Shown: positions 10,651 to 23,700 of the stretch, one piece after another
How the letters are laid out: each line of letters opens with the position of its first letter
Position numbering within the stretch: the first letter of the stretch is position 1
From: Anseranas semipalmata
Taxonomy: Eukaryota; Chordata; Aves; Anseriformes; Anseranatidae
DNA length: 64,000 bases
Assembly: GCA_013399115.1 (NCBI GenBank)
Contig: VXAA01004065.1
Span: 17,386-81,385, forward strand
Direction of reading: 5' to 3'
Notes under the pieces: model-generated
The model's database searches: none
Told to the model about the DNA's origin: nothing
What the model saw: the letters and a program-made list of their open reading frames with translations, nothing else
Made by a program: the position numbers and the translations under genes

Positions 10651-12240
10651 GAATTTGGTATTTCTTTGCCTTTACATTTTTTTCAATTTTGAATCGTCTT
10701 GCAGCTTTTTTTCTTGTTTCTATCACATACGGAGTTTATGAAGTGCAGCTCCATACATTGCAGGGGGTTGAAACTTCTTTATTACAAACTGCCAGTGCAT
10801 GGTCTCTTTTCTTTTACCTCTTAGTTCATAAATTAAAAAAAGAGTTGCACTTACTCTTTTTAGGGTCTGTCTTTGGTACCTTATTGTGGGAATACCTCAA
10901 ATCTGTACAGTAAATTGTACCTGCTTCCTAGAATGAGAACATCGTAGTTCTTTGTGGCTTAATTGCCCTTATTTTAAAGATAGCACTGAAGAGGAAGGAT
11001 CTGAGGTTTTTTGAACCATAGTGTTGGATCAGTACATCTGCTGAGACGTAGTGATTTTGTTTGGCATAAAATACCCAACTCATTTGCATTCTGATAGCGC
11101 TATGTAAGTGCAGTTTATTTTCATTATAAGCTTAAAATGAAGTTTGAAGCTCTCCCCATCTGATGTACAGCTGGGCCATGGAAGCTAAGTGCAAGTCATG
11201 CTCAAAAGCATTAGCAGCTGGGGGATCTAAACAAAACAGTGATCAGAAGTGCTCATCTCTGTTACATTTTGGATTAGTTCCACAAAAAGGTGCTTGTGCT
11301 CTTTTATTTGTGGATCCAAACTGTGGTTCATGCACTACCTTGTTGTGATCTAAGAGGAGGAATGAACCTTTTTCTGTTGGGATGTTTGCAGTTTGTGCTG
11401 CTGTAGTGAACTTCCTTCATGGAATTGGATGAGTGTGCCCTCATCTGCAGCTAAGGCAGGATATCTGTTTTTTTTTCCTATCATAATTGTGGGGAAGAGG
11501 TAAAATAACTTTTTGTTTGGTGACTTCCTGTATAGTTGTAATAAGCAAGCATCTAATACAGCTCTGTTCTGTGTGTTCATTTGCTAGGTAGCTTTCTTGG
11601 TTCACAGATGTCTGTCTGCAGCATGACTTACTTCCAGAGAGCTTTATGCCATCTCCCTGAGCTGAGAAAGTGGAAAGGAAGGTAACCAGGACAGACAGGT
11701 TACATCTGTGACCCATTTAGGAAGACAGAAATAATTAAAGCTGTGTCAAGAAAAAATAAATTGCGGGAGAGATAGGAGTCCTTAAGTACAGGTAAGGAGC
11801 TTGAGTTGTTCTAATCTGCTAGCGAACAAGAACTGTGTTTTGTTCATGATACACTGTGGAGAGAGGACTTCAAAAAGGGAAGAACATATCAGAGCTTGGG
11901 AGAAGACTTTGGGGTTTCACCCATAACTTTTTGTGAATGCAGGATTATTTCAGACTCCCTCAGGGCTCCTCCATGGGAGGATTTGCTTGTGTCTTGGGGA
12001 CCAGCTGAGGCCTAGCAGTGCACTGTCCATGAGCGAGAGCCTTGTGACCACTCGTGAATATCTTCAGTTTCTTTTTTTGGATTTTTGTATTGCTGAGATT
12101 GTTCCATTTGTATGTTGGGAAATCATTCATGACCAACTCGTGTCTGTAGATCTCTCTTTTGCTGAAAAAAATCAACCTAACCAATCTCAATGTAAAAATC
12201 TGGTGGCTCACCAGAGTTCTGCCCTGGGGTGGAATGAAAA
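10651..12240. other. Intergenic, nothing recognised
   Basis: This region lies downstream of RFT1. It holds only short ORFs without family resemblance, such as 74 codons at 10689. I found no supported gene or repeat. Confidence 0.6.
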
Positions 12241-12797
12241 GAGGTGATTCTCCCGCTATGTTTAACGCTGGTGTGGCCTCACCTTGAATATTAAGTGCAG
12301 TTCTGGGCTCCACGACCTAAAAAGGATGGTAAGGTCCTTGAAAGCCTCCAGAGGAGGCAGCAAAGCTGGTAGAAGGGCTGGAGGGCATGTCCTGTGAGGA
12401 GCGGCTGAGGACACTTGGGTTTCTCTAGTCTGGGGAAAGGGAGACCAAGAGGCGACCCCATTGCTCTCTGCAGCTCCCTGAGGAGGGGAAATGCAGGGGC
12501 AGGTGCCGGTCTCTTCCCCCAGTAACCGATGACAGGACGCGTGGGAACGGCACAAAGCTGCACCAGGGGAGGTTCAGGCTGGACATGAGGAAACATTTCT
12601 TTACCGTGAGGGTGGTCAGACACTGGAACAGGCTTCCTGGAGAGGTGGTTGATGCCCCATGCCTGGCAGTGTTCAAGAGGCGTTTGGATACTGCCCTCGT
12701 TAATGTGCTTTAACTTTTGGTTAGCTCTGAAGTGGTCGGGCAGTTGGACTTGGTGATCCACGTAGCTCCCTTCCAGCTGAACTGATCTATTCTACTA
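12241..12797 (+). mobile_element. CR1 LINE, older 3' part of ORF2 plus 3' UTR
   Basis: This copy begins in the reverse-transcriptase ORF2 C-terminal region (GAGGTGATTCTCCC, then TGCAGTTCTGGGCTCC). It runs through the conserved C-terminal motif, readable in pieces as [20 protein letters not shown] and LPGEVVDAP, to a decayed tail with CAGTTGGACTTGGTGATCC and CTCCCTTCCAGCTGAACT. Several frame breaks and a degraded terminal repeat make it older than the copy at 14 kb. It is a 5'-truncated pseudogene of the mobile element. The long minus-strand ORFs over it are shadows. Confidence 0.9.
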
Positions 12798-14007
12798 GGC
12801 TTGGTAGCTTGTTAAGTTCCACTGGTTTTCTGCATCTAAACCAATAAATGTTTCATCCCTTTTATGTTGACTATATCCTGCTTGTGGAGTCTATTTGCAA
12901 TTGGCGAAAGTTGTCTGAAATAACTCGGGGAGGATTGCAAATCGATGGAGACTGTAGGTAAACTAGGTCTTTTGGAGTGAAAGCCAGAGTCTGAGTGCAG
13001 AAAAGCAGAATAAAAAAATTGAAAATAAATGCACAGTAGACTGTGGTAACTGGGTATTTGGCATACGTAGTTAGGAATCCACTGGGGCTGACTGCTCACC
13101 GGGTGGGGAGAGGAGGGAATGACTTTCTCCTTTCCAGAGGAAAGTTTAGGAATGTGGGTCATACAGAAGATATTCTGGGGTGGGAGCAGGAAGCTTTCAT
13201 GGCTGAAGATGCATCGAGCAAGGCTGGAAAAGAATTTGCAGTCTGTCGGGGAGCATTATATCTAAGGCTGTATTATGGCTGCTTTGGTATGTGCCTTGTG
13301 GAGAGCTGCAACTAATTTGAGTAGTCTGTTACAGTTAGGAAAAGGAAAATTAGTCCCTGTGGGGTAGGCAAAGGTGGACTTGAAATCAGAGGTTGAATTA
13401 TTGAACGAACAGAAATGGAATCAGAGCGCTGAGCTGGAAGAACTGGAGAAGAGCAGTGCAGAGTTGTGTGCCTCTGCTGCAAAGAGCCTGTGTTTAGCAT
13501 CTGTGATGAAGTGCATCCAGACGGCGTGTGATGAACATATAAAAGGTTGGGCAATAAAAACTCAAGCTGAGAATTCAGACTGACGATTGAAAGCTTAAGT
13601 AGCTTCAGGGTGATGGTTTAGAAGAAGCATTGTGGATTGGATCATTCAGCTTGCTAGAGGAGTCGCTTGGTGTTTGAGAAGAGCACTGCAGGTGGAATGA
13701 GGTGTGATTGAAACCATCTGTGCAGAATTTAGATGGGAAAACCTCGACTCTTGGGACTGAGGTGGAGATAGCTGGTACAATCCAGGTTGCTTTGATGCAG
13801 ATCCGCCACGTTACCTGGAGAGCACTCCTTTCCTCTCCCCGGGCTTCTTTGCATCAAGGCTTAAGACCAGTTCTCTTGTACTAACCAGGCTGTGGGGACA
13901 GCCCTGATGCAAAGCAATGGGAGAAAGCGTGGGTGGTGGCCAACAGATCAAAAACTCTGGCACTCCCAGGAGAAGCTGTCACACCATGTGGATGGGAATG
14001 TTCATCT
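12798..14007. other. Spacer between two CR1 copies
   Basis: About 1.2 kb of unique-looking DNA separates the two CR1 insertions. Short ORFs on both strands show no family signature. Confidence 0.55.
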
Positions 14008-14506
14008 TGTGTCCAGTTCTGGGCCCCTCAGTTCAAGAGGGACAGGGAACCGCTTGAGAGAGTCCAGCGCAGAGCCACGAAGATGATTAAGGGAGTGGAG
14101 CATCTCCCTTACGAGGAAAGGCTGAGGGAGCTGGGTCTCTTTAGGTTGGAGAAGAGGAGACTGAGGGGTGACCTTATTAATGTATATAAATATGTAAGGG
14201 GGGAGTGTCAGGAGGATGGAGCCAGGCTCTTCTCCTTGACATCCAACGATAAGACAAGGGGCAATGGGTACAAGCTGGAACATAGGAGGTTCCACTTGAA
14301 TATAAGAAGTAACTTCTTCACAGTGAGGGTGACGGGGCACTGGAACAGGCTGCCCAGAGAGGTTGTGGAGTCTCCTTCTCTGGAGACATTCAAAACCCAC
14401 CTGGATGTGTTCCTGTGTGACCTGATCTAGGTGTTCCTGCTCCCGCAGGGGGATTGGACTAGATGATCTTCCAAGGTCCCTTCCAATCCCTACGTGATTC
14501 TGTGAT
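14008..14506 (+). mobile_element. CR1 LINE, younger 5'-truncated copy
   Basis: It starts at GTCCAGTTCTGGGCCCC, continues through the ORF2 C-terminus and the 3' UTR motif GGATTGGACTAGATGATC, and ends at GATTCTGTGAT. The ORF2 frame is open without interruption to TAG at 14428-14430. It shows [42 protein letters not shown] and [20 protein letters not shown], the conserved C-terminal end of CR1 reverse transcriptase. The reading frame stays open upstream to an ATG at 13933 by chance, so the 165-codon ORF is a fusion of flanking DNA and CR1. The intact frame and sharp 3' end suggest a fairly recent insertion. Confidence 0.95.
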
Positions 14507-15521
14507 CTTTAATGGGGATCATGGGACACAGGGAGTACATGGCAATAAAGGGGTAAGTTTGGTGCAGACCACACCATCCCCAACAAGATGCACAATACCT
14601 GGAGGAACTCAGAGTAGACATATAGCAAGCCCACAGCTGGCACAGGGGATCCTAGGTTTAATGAATCAGGAAACAGCAGGGGAAAAGTAGAAGGTTTTTG
14701 CAAAACTAATGCATGAATTGCAAATAGAAGTACGTGAGTGTTCACTATCAAAACAGCAGAAGAAATCTGGCATTAAGTCTGGACTCAATCTTGAATGAGT
14801 GAAGGAAGGAGATGAGCAAATACTGGTTACTCACAGTTCCACCTACTTCAAACAAAGGGGGAGTGGGTAGGATTTGTGCAATATGGGTAGATCAAGAAAC
14901 AGAAATAAAAGAAAAGGAGCGTCCCTTCTGCTTGAGGAGGTGGAACTTCAGCCATTAAAAAAGTGATAAAAGAAAACTCAAACCGCTGTTTTTGCAGATT
15001 TGGAATTGGTTTGACAAGCTGTTGCTAAGTCATGACTGATACAGGGAAAGAGAGAGATGTGCTCAGGGAATGGTAGAACAATAACATGCATCACCCTTGG
15101 GGAATATGCATCTCAGTCTCCAAGCTTTGTATATGACTAAATGTTTGTGAAAAGGTGCAGCCTAGCTTTAATTGTGGAAAGACCTGGTTGTATAGTGTAT
15201 CTGGAAGAACAAACAGAACAGAATAGACCAAAAAAACCCCACCAAAACCAATAGACGAATCTTGGAACAAGCGTTTTCATCAGTTTCAGTTAAAGCTTGG
15301 AAGGATAAATCAAAAACTTAATATCTGTTGTAGATTCTTACAGTTTATTTTACAGAACGACGCTACCAATATTACTGGTTTAAAGAGAAACAGCTCAACC
15401 TAGTGATGATGTTGACTTCAGTAATGTCCCTTCAAGAAGGCATGTAAGTATAGAGGTACTCCAGGAGGGTGGACAGAACAGAAGGGAGAAGGTTTGAAAT
15501 GGAGGAACACTAAGTACTGTT

Positions 15522-15573
15522 CTTTAGTAAGGAGCTGAGTACTTGGCAAGGAGTACTTTAGTAAGGAGTTGAG
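15522..15573. repeat. Short direct duplication, 34-bp period
   Basis: CTTTAGTAAGGAGCTGAG at 15522-15539 recurs with one mismatch at 15556-15573. It looks like a local replication-slippage product, with no sign of function. Confidence 0.75.
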
Positions 15574-16155
15574 AGAATTGTAGGGTTTAATATGGATACG
15601 AAGGAAGAATGGTTAATGAAATAGTGCCATCAAACTGGGATAGGGGTAACACTGAGGGAAGATTGTACAGGTAAGTATTAAAGGAGGCTTATATGTGCCT
15701 GGTAACCAAAACTTGCTTAATCTGCCTTCATAGGTGTATCTGTATCATATTTTCAAATGTTAACCACAATTTCAGTTGATAAACATGATTAATATTGATA
15801 AAGCTAATTGGAAAATGAATACTTTTTTTTAGAATTAAGGAAAGAATCATGGAGATACCCATAGTTTAGTAACAATATCCAACATCTTAACTATGAAAGA
15901 ATTTTTTTCTGTGCAGAAACAGAGTTCAGGGCACAGACTTCTGCAGTGAGACTACTAAGAATCATCATGTCATCTTGGCATAATTATTGTTGTTCTTTGC
16001 CTGCTGTATTAGAATACTGCCATAGATTTAATGATTATTTATTTGTACAAAATACAAAGCTTACCTGCTTGTTGGAGGGGGGTAAAGTGGAACCAGTGGG
16101 TATCAAGCAAATAGAGAACAGGCATAAGCAGATCACAGCAGTGTTATTCAAGAGA

Positions 16156-16205
16156 AATATTCTAGTTTACTTGCTAGAATATTAGTAAAAAAAAAAAAAA
16201 AAAAA
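16156..16205. repeat. Perfect 10-bp inverted repeat followed by A19
   Basis: AATATTCTAG (16156-16165) and its exact complement CTAGAATATT (16174-16183) are separated by 8 bases. An uninterrupted run of 19 A begins at 16187. The pair would form a stem-loop. The A run may be a retroposon tail or a simple homopolymer, and no parent RNA was recognised. Confidence 0.75.
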
Positions 16206-17654
16206 CCACCCAAATTATGGTTAGAAGTTTGCTGAGTGTAATTAATGCTTTTTACAAAGGTGAGAAGTTTGCTCAATAGTTAGCTTCATCAGATTAAAAA
16301 ATAATACAGATAGTAATACTCTTTTTTTTCTTCAATGGTAACATAATATTTCTCTGTCATTAAAAATGACAAGCAACAGTGATAGCATATGAATTTATGA
16401 TTAAAGAATATCAGTCATGGAATATTAGCTGAAGACCTCCCTTAACTACTAACAAGTTTTATGGAAAAAAAAAAAGTTAAATGAGCTTTACATTCCTAAA
16501 AAGAAAACCAGTATAAATGTAAGTTATATCTGTTTATGCCAAATTTGAGCAAGTCAGTACATCCAATTATTGTTAACATTTGGCACTGCCATTAATAAGG
16601 AATGTTTTGGTGCTGAATCTGTTATCAGTAAATCACTTGACCATTGACACTTGGATACAATTATTCTTGTTAAAGCTTCAATCAATTTCCATGCCGTTTG
16701 CTGCTATCACAAACTTCTGGTGTTTGTATAGATTATGTCAATGTGCAATGACTGCCAGATAGATTTCACCCAGATGAACATAAGCATATGTGCCAAACAA
16801 ATATGCATGTGTTAGAACATCACAAACCAAAGGAAACACTAATGTTACTACAGAAAAAGCACTGAGTGTCGGTGAAACCCAGTTTTTATTGAAGTACACA
16901 AATATTTATTAGTGGACTTCTGTAAGTAGCAGTTCTGCTAAACACCTTCTGGACACCATTTCTTATGGAAGGCCAGGGATAGCTTGCAAATTTGCCTCTG
17001 AAATAATTTGTAAAACTGCATGGCATATTTTGTTGTTGTTTGTTCTCTGTGGTGGGATGCCCAGGATCTTTTTGACTAGGACTTACACAAAGTCAGGATT
17101 AGACAAAGGGACTGTGATAACCTCTAAGCAAAGGAACAGTGCTCTGTTTCTAATGCAGGGCCATGGCAGATTGGTTTTATGTAAAAATGGGCTGTTCTTT
17201 TAATATGTGCAAGGAGTGACTTAGCTTTTCTTTCTTTTTAGATGATTTCTTTTGAGAAATTGTATAAGGTTATATAGAGAGTGCCTTTGCGAAACAGTAG
17301 TGGTTTTAGCAAATTGACTGATTTTTAAATAACGCCACCGGTTTCTTAATTTCTATGTGAGTGAGATTATTCATTGCATCTCCATTTTTTACCTCCCCAG
17401 AATGTCCCTGAGGTGGTATGTGCTGGTTGTTTGATACATGGACTGCTAACCTTTGCCAACAATATTGTCGTTGTGGAAAAAAGAAATTACCCCCCCTATA
17501 CATTATGTCTCATCATTCTCACTCTTTGCTGTCTCTTGATGGCATCTGTGTTTTCCAAGTCCTCTTGGTGTATGGGCCATGGGACCCTCAACAGGTGATC
17601 CTTCATGTGCTCTGAACTGAAATGTTTACATGCATGTTCCAGTTATCCTTGAGC

Positions 17655-17704
17655 TGGGCCATGGTTCCTTCCAACCCAAATCATTCAATGGTTCTATGAT
17701 TATT
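17655..17704 (+). mobile_element. CR1 LINE 3' tail remnant
   Basis: GGTTCCTTCCAACCCAAATC is followed by ATTCAATGGTTCTATGATT, the terminal block and degenerate ATTCTATG-type repeat of CR1. Only about 50 bp is recognisable. Confidence 0.85.
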
Positions 17705-20700
17705 TGATCAAAGTGCATATATAGCAATTCAGAACAAGATTTAGGTACAGTCCATTGCACTCTACTACCTAATTCCGGACTTAAATGTGTGTGTTCAAGG
17801 TAGGATGGTGTTCATCTGGTCACAGCAAAGAAGCAGACTAGTTGTTTTAAAAATGTTTCCTTACTGTGGGCATAAGTCTCAGTTCACAAATTTTACAAAT
17901 CATCTGGTGCTGAAGTGGGTTCTGAAAAGGACAGGATCAAAGCCAGTAGGTGTTAAGCAAATGCACTCTTCCAATAACTGATGGATTCTGACACCTGAAT
18001 TGAAATATGCCATCCAAAACTAGTTTCCTGATAACTGAACAATTTATGAAGGGTTCTGACTGGCTGTTTGCACCCCCCCCCCCGCCACAGCTGTGAATTA
18101 GGTGGAAAAATACTGCAGCTGAACATAACGTTGTTTTGTCACCGGAAAATTCACTGCTGGCACTGAATTTGGCCTGCAAATGTAAAGAGGTCATGACAGA
18201 ACATCTGTTTTGTGGAGAGCATAGTTATTACCACCAGTAATACTGCGAACACTGGAATGGAAAAAATAACTCTAGAGCAGAGCTGCTGTAATGATGGCTT
18301 TTTGATAATTGTTCTATGGGTTACAGGAGCTGGATTTCCCCTAGATGTGTTGTATGCTTGGAAGGTGAGTTTGAACTAAATACTCGTGCTGCTCAAACAT
18401 CAGGTGGAGCTGTTTCTTTGTGATAGTTCCACCTCAAGATCTATGCAACTCTATTTCCTTAGCATGTTTTCAGTGTTGCTAGTGATTTTACAGGAAGCAT
18501 TCTGGAGACCTGTGACTAAGGTTTCTTAAAGTCCTGTAATTATTTACATTGCTCTTAGATTTTGAGTTAATACAGGCCATATGAGACATTAAGGGATCTC
18601 ACCCTGTACTTAACTTTCATTAGTTCACCCCACTGTATTGCTAATCTGAACTGACTTTGATTCCTCTACTACACTTCCATGTGTTAGTTAGTAATTGTGC
18701 TTTGCTATTCCAGTAGTAACTGTGATAACAAAAACTTAGCTCTTCCTTGAGGTGGTTGCCTTTGTGTGCCAGAGACAAGGGAGTCTGGGATTTTTCAAAT
18801 TTTTGACTATACCACAATATAAGTTTTGTTCTGTGCTGATGTTTTCAGCACCTGCTTTTTACAGACAAAGCATTCAAATAATTAGGAAAAGGATGTTTCT
18901 TGTAACTTGCACGTTTAAAGCATGGACACCGTTGGACACCCACTTCATCTGTTTGGATCCTGACTAACTTTTCCTGTCCTCTTCTAAAGCCTGACAAGAA
19001 TAATTCCAGCCTCAAATAAATCTGTGACCCTGCAAAACAAGAAGTGCTAGCGACTGCTTTGTGCACCAACAAGATGACATGGAGCTTTGCTTGCAGCGTC
19101 GAGCAGGTGAACAGCAAAGAAAGTAGTTGCCAGTTACATCCAGGGTGTTTTAATTAGAGAGGGACTTCTAGTCACTGTGTCCACAGCTAGTTGAGCTGCT
19201 AGGGATTTTATTTTTATCAGTCTTAATGTGACGTGTGCCAAAGTGACAGCTTGGAGAATTCTTTCTGCACTGATGCCTATGAGTGGGGTTAACATTATCC
19301 CACTTTCTGTGGGAAACTTGGCCAGAAAATACGTGATTTGTCATGGGCTACCTGGTAGATGGCTGATAGGCCAGTGTGGGTATCAATGGCTGAGTTTTTT
19401 TTTTTTTTTTTACCAGCTACTCAAAACACTTGCTAGATTCTTCTAACAAACCAGTATTGAACAAATATTTTTTACAGAATGACAATTATTCTTGCCCATT
19501 CTAGTTTTCAGCATTGTTTCCAGGTAGTCCAGACTCCCTGAAAATGCCTGCTATATGCACTCATTTTTACTCTGGCTTCTTTGGAGTAAACAGGGCAAAA
19601 GTGCTTTTGCTGCTGCAGTTTGGAGTCTGTCATGCTTGCTGTAGTGTCAGTCAGTCAAATTTACTTCTTAAAAGGTATTTAAATTACTAGTCGTGTTTTA
19701 TTAAAATGTGTTTGTTTATGCATGCAAAATCTCTAGAGGAGTTAACTGACATTCAGATAGTATTTGTAACTTCAGGTTTTTAAAACCTGTCGTGCACAGT
19801 TCTGGATTTCTATTTGAAGGAGTAAAGTGTTTAACACAATAATACACTGGCAAGGATTGTTGTATCCGTAGCCCTGGTACGTTGGAGTTCTGAAAATATG
19901 CTAAGGGTGTTCTCGTGTGGACAGCTAGCTACCTATTTTTTCATTTTAAAATATTATGAAGAGAAATAAGCCACACGTGAAATTTAACAAGTTTGTTAAT
20001 TTCAGATGGTCTGCAGGAGTGCTATTTCCCCATAGGTGACATGGTGTGGATTGTGATCAAAAACTTCGGGCTATACCCAAAATTAAATCAGATTAAAAAT
20101 CCTTTTGCAGAAGGAACCTGTGAGGAATACCTTCCTTTTAAAAATCTGTACGTGATATGGCAAACAAGTTCTAGTCCCGCAAGTACATTGAGTTACTGGG
20201 GAATCGGGCTGCTCATTTGGTTATGCCTTGTAGTGTCTGCTGGGATTCACGCTGCTGCTGGGTTTGGTTTTAAGCAAGAAGATCTGTGTATCCTAGCCTA
20301 GAGAAAGGAAAATGGGCAGCATCATTTGGATTCTGCTTTTTGCTAAAACAATCTCAGAAGTGAGACTTTATTTTTGTTTCCCTCCTGTGCTTTTCTCCTG
20401 TGTGTAAAACCTCCTCTTGCGCCTGGCTTTACTTTAACTTCGCATTTGCTTTCCCCAGGTCGTGACCTGTAGAGCTTCTGTTACTCCTCTTGCTAAAGCC
20501 AACTCCATCAACCTTTGCATTAACTGGCTCACATGAAAGCCTCAATGGTTGATGCCAAAGCTATCCTGTAAACTGAATGGGTTGTGTGACTTAACTGGGT
20601 GATAGCCAGAAGCTCAAAATACAAAATACTTTCTATGTGTAGCAGATAGTGCTTACACGATCCCTAGCCCTGAGGAACGCACACACCACCACCAACAAAC

Positions 20701-23700
20701 CCAAACCAAACCCCAGCAACCTCTTGTGATAATGATGGTTTCTTTGTCCTTAGGTTTTGCAAACAAGATATTGAGTAGTTATATTCTATCACTTCCTTTA
20801 CAAGCTGCCCCCTGCTAAGGTCACCTGCAGCCAGTGAAACAAAATCCTTTTTATGAGGTTGTTCATTCTTGTTCAGTTTTACAGTCGTAAAGTTAACTCA
20901 CCAAACCCAACCCTGTAGTGGTAGAGAAGAAATCTACAGTGCCATTCCACTTTTTCAGCCCTGTTGTGCCACATGTTAGTCAGAGTTCATTTATTTCATT
21001 AGTTTACTTTGTAAAGCAGTTACATAACTGTTACCACAATAGGACTGGAATGGTGTATTACATTTACTAAAATAACTTGGCAATTAATTTCAAATGATCT
21101 CTGTGCAGTAATCTCCTACATATAATAGAATTATTCAAATGTCTGTGAGCATTTTACATGCAGTACTGGAAGGAGTTAGATCAATCAAAAACTAATTGCA
21201 TCTAAGGCACCAGGATAGCCTTGTGGGATCAGCTGAATACCAGTGTGTCACAAAGTCATAGTAATTGATGTAGCATTGAGTCGTGCCTTTGCTTCTCACT
21301 TACAATGGCAATTTCATTAGCCAAGCGGGCTAGGTGGGAAAAATGGAAAGAAAAGAGAAATGAAAGTAAGTTAAATATCGGCTAGTGGCCATTAACTTTG
21401 ATTTGGTTCTGTGCTTATGTGGTTCATCATCCTGACACTTTCTGTATGCTTAGAATAGCCTGTCCTTGTTTTGCACGATTACCCTTTCACTGTACTTTAT
21501 ATATGTAGAATGGGAAAGAATATATACCTCAGTACTCTGTCGACCTGAAATATTTCATTTGAACTTTGGTTTGATGGCTTGGCCGTTCAACATGAAAAGT
21601 ATCCCTCCCAGGTAGGTATCTGGTTTCTCTCAGGCTTTTTTTTCTTTCCAAAGGCGCAACTTGGATTACTCATGTCATAGAAGTAGGATATGGATACCAA
21701 ATATTTTCTCTTTTCTCTGGTAGCTTTCTCCTAACTTTCTAATTCTTTAAGCTGTAAAGCGGGACTCTTGCTATATTACAACTACTGGAGAGTGGTTGAA
21801 CTGACTTTGTATTTTTGCTTTTTGTATACGCATAGTAGTGAACGAAGAGGAATTACTTAGCATTGAATATAAGTTAAGGCTGAATTTCTCTTCATAGATT
21901 CTATGAACTAGACAAATGTGTAGTTTTCTTAGGAAATTTGTTTTTGAAAGAGGCAGATTGGGAGTCATCAGAGGTAAAAAGTTAGTTCTAAATGAAGGAT
22001 TTTGAATTTAGTACTTTGTGTTTATTATCCTTTGTAACCTATCATTGCTTCTGTCTTGGCGAAGTTTGCCTTGTTTCCTGGTTTTGTTTCCACAATTCTT
22101 CTAAATGCCTGTGTTTTATCACTACCTATTTACTTCTTTGCCTACGTGCCTGTACTTTCATGTCGTTTAGCAGATGTCTTCCCCCAGTGCAGGTCTGGCT
22201 TTGTAAAGGCATAGTTTTGGACCTTGCGTATAATACATACTGGCTTTCCTGCCTATTAACAAAAACCTTAAAAGTGCTGTTCTCTCTCCTGCCTTTTAGG
22301 TAGCTAATACGTTTCTGACTGACATAAAATAACTTGGTCCTTGGATGAGGAAATGGCGTTCAGTTAAACTGGACCACATCCAGAATCTATAATGACAATC
22401 ACTGCTTTGCCAAAATGAAAGATGGAGGAGGTGCTGAAGCTTGTGTCAAGCAGCTATCATGGTGTTGTGCTGTATTAAGTGTCAGAAAAGCAAGTCTCCT
22501 TTCCCCAGAAGGACGAGAAGGGAATAAGATAGGAAAGAGAATGGTTAGGGAGCCATGGAAGAAGCAACCTATTGGCCAGCATTTACTTATTAGGCTTTGT
22601 GCTCCTTCTGATTGTGCTCTTTTCTTCCCTCTGCACCTTCTAGGCCTGTGTGTTCTTGCTCATCCTATTTAAAACACGTTTGTGTTTGAAACCCTGCTGT
22701 GTTGTGGTTTGGACAGTTGGCTGTGCTTGTCTGAGTGGGGGATACTGTGCTGTATAGAGAGTACGTTTCCTCTTAAATACAGAAATGAAGGTTTTCTGTA
22801 GCCATCTCCTGGAAGGGCAGGGAGAAGGCAAGCAGGGATGCTAAACTGCAAAAGTGAATGAGAAAAACCATGCTGTTGCCTTGGGGCAGGGGTGTTAGCA
22901 GTCGTTTTGTCTTGTTTTAAGGCAGAGGGATCTGAAACCAGATGTTGAAAATAGTTAAACACATTCAACTTTTAGAGCTGTAGCTAGATATTCAGATGGG
23001 AAAAAATGTTGGAGAACGAGATAGAACTTCAAATCTAGAAAAAAAAGATATTCTGAACTGTTAGGGTTTGTGAGTGTAAAAAAGTGATGTTAGAGGCTAG
23101 AAAACACTTCCGTGGCTGAGAACTGGCAATTGGAGTACTGGAGATTAATGTAGAACTAGAGGAAGTCTCTTCGGTTCCCGTACGGCAAGGACTGGAGGAT
23201 GAGAAATGAGTGTTTGTTTTTCCTAAAGTTTTAGATTTTCAACCGGGGGGAGCAGCAGGAATCCACCTACAAATATTTGACCTGCAGAGTCCAGGGGTGA
23301 AATATGACTTTTTCCCTGGTAGTTTGCTGCTAAATGCTTTTTTATTCTGTTCCCTTTTGTGTTTCATCTATGTAATCTTCTTTTATTGCTTCATCTTATT
23401 GCTGAATTCTTAAAAGCAGGGACAGACTCTAATCTGCAAAGCTATTGTGCTTATGGATAGGCATGAAAACTGCTCACTGAGTGAGCCTCAAATGAGTTGG
23501 ATCAGCTTCTTAACGGTGGAAGGTTCAAGACAAATGTGAAAGTCTTTGGCCTCTCTTCACAAGAACTGCTCAGATTCTGATGTTGATAGATGGATGTATT
23601 TAAAACCAGAAGCACCTGCATTTTACCAGTGAAACTGTTATCAACTCCCAAAGATATCAGCGTTCCTGGAGGGCAAAGAGAAGGCAGTAAGTGGATGGGT

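Larger units (their letters stand above)
14507..17654. other. Intergenic, only small repeats seen
   Basis: No coding exon was recognised. The stretch contains a 34-bp-period duplication (15522-15573), an exact splice-donor consensus without an obvious acceptor (15668-15676) and a hairpin followed by an A19 run (16156-16205). Confidence 0.55.

Noticed and set aside
12262..12761. Minus-strand ORFs of 97-156 codons
   Set aside because: They are antisense readings of the CR1 copy at 12.24-12.80 kb.
13933..14430. 165-codon ORF as a host gene
   Set aside because: From about 14010 on it is the CR1 ORF2 C-terminus. The upstream part is flanking DNA that happens to be open.
16070..17970. Similar PVG.KQ-type peptide strings at about 16.09 and 17.94 kb, as a possible dispersed repeat
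   Set aside because: The nucleotide similarity covers only about 27 bases and does not extend into the flanks.
19993..20301. 102-codon ORF after an acceptor-like site
   Set aside because: It has no family signature, no donor supporting an exon, and a length within chance expectation.
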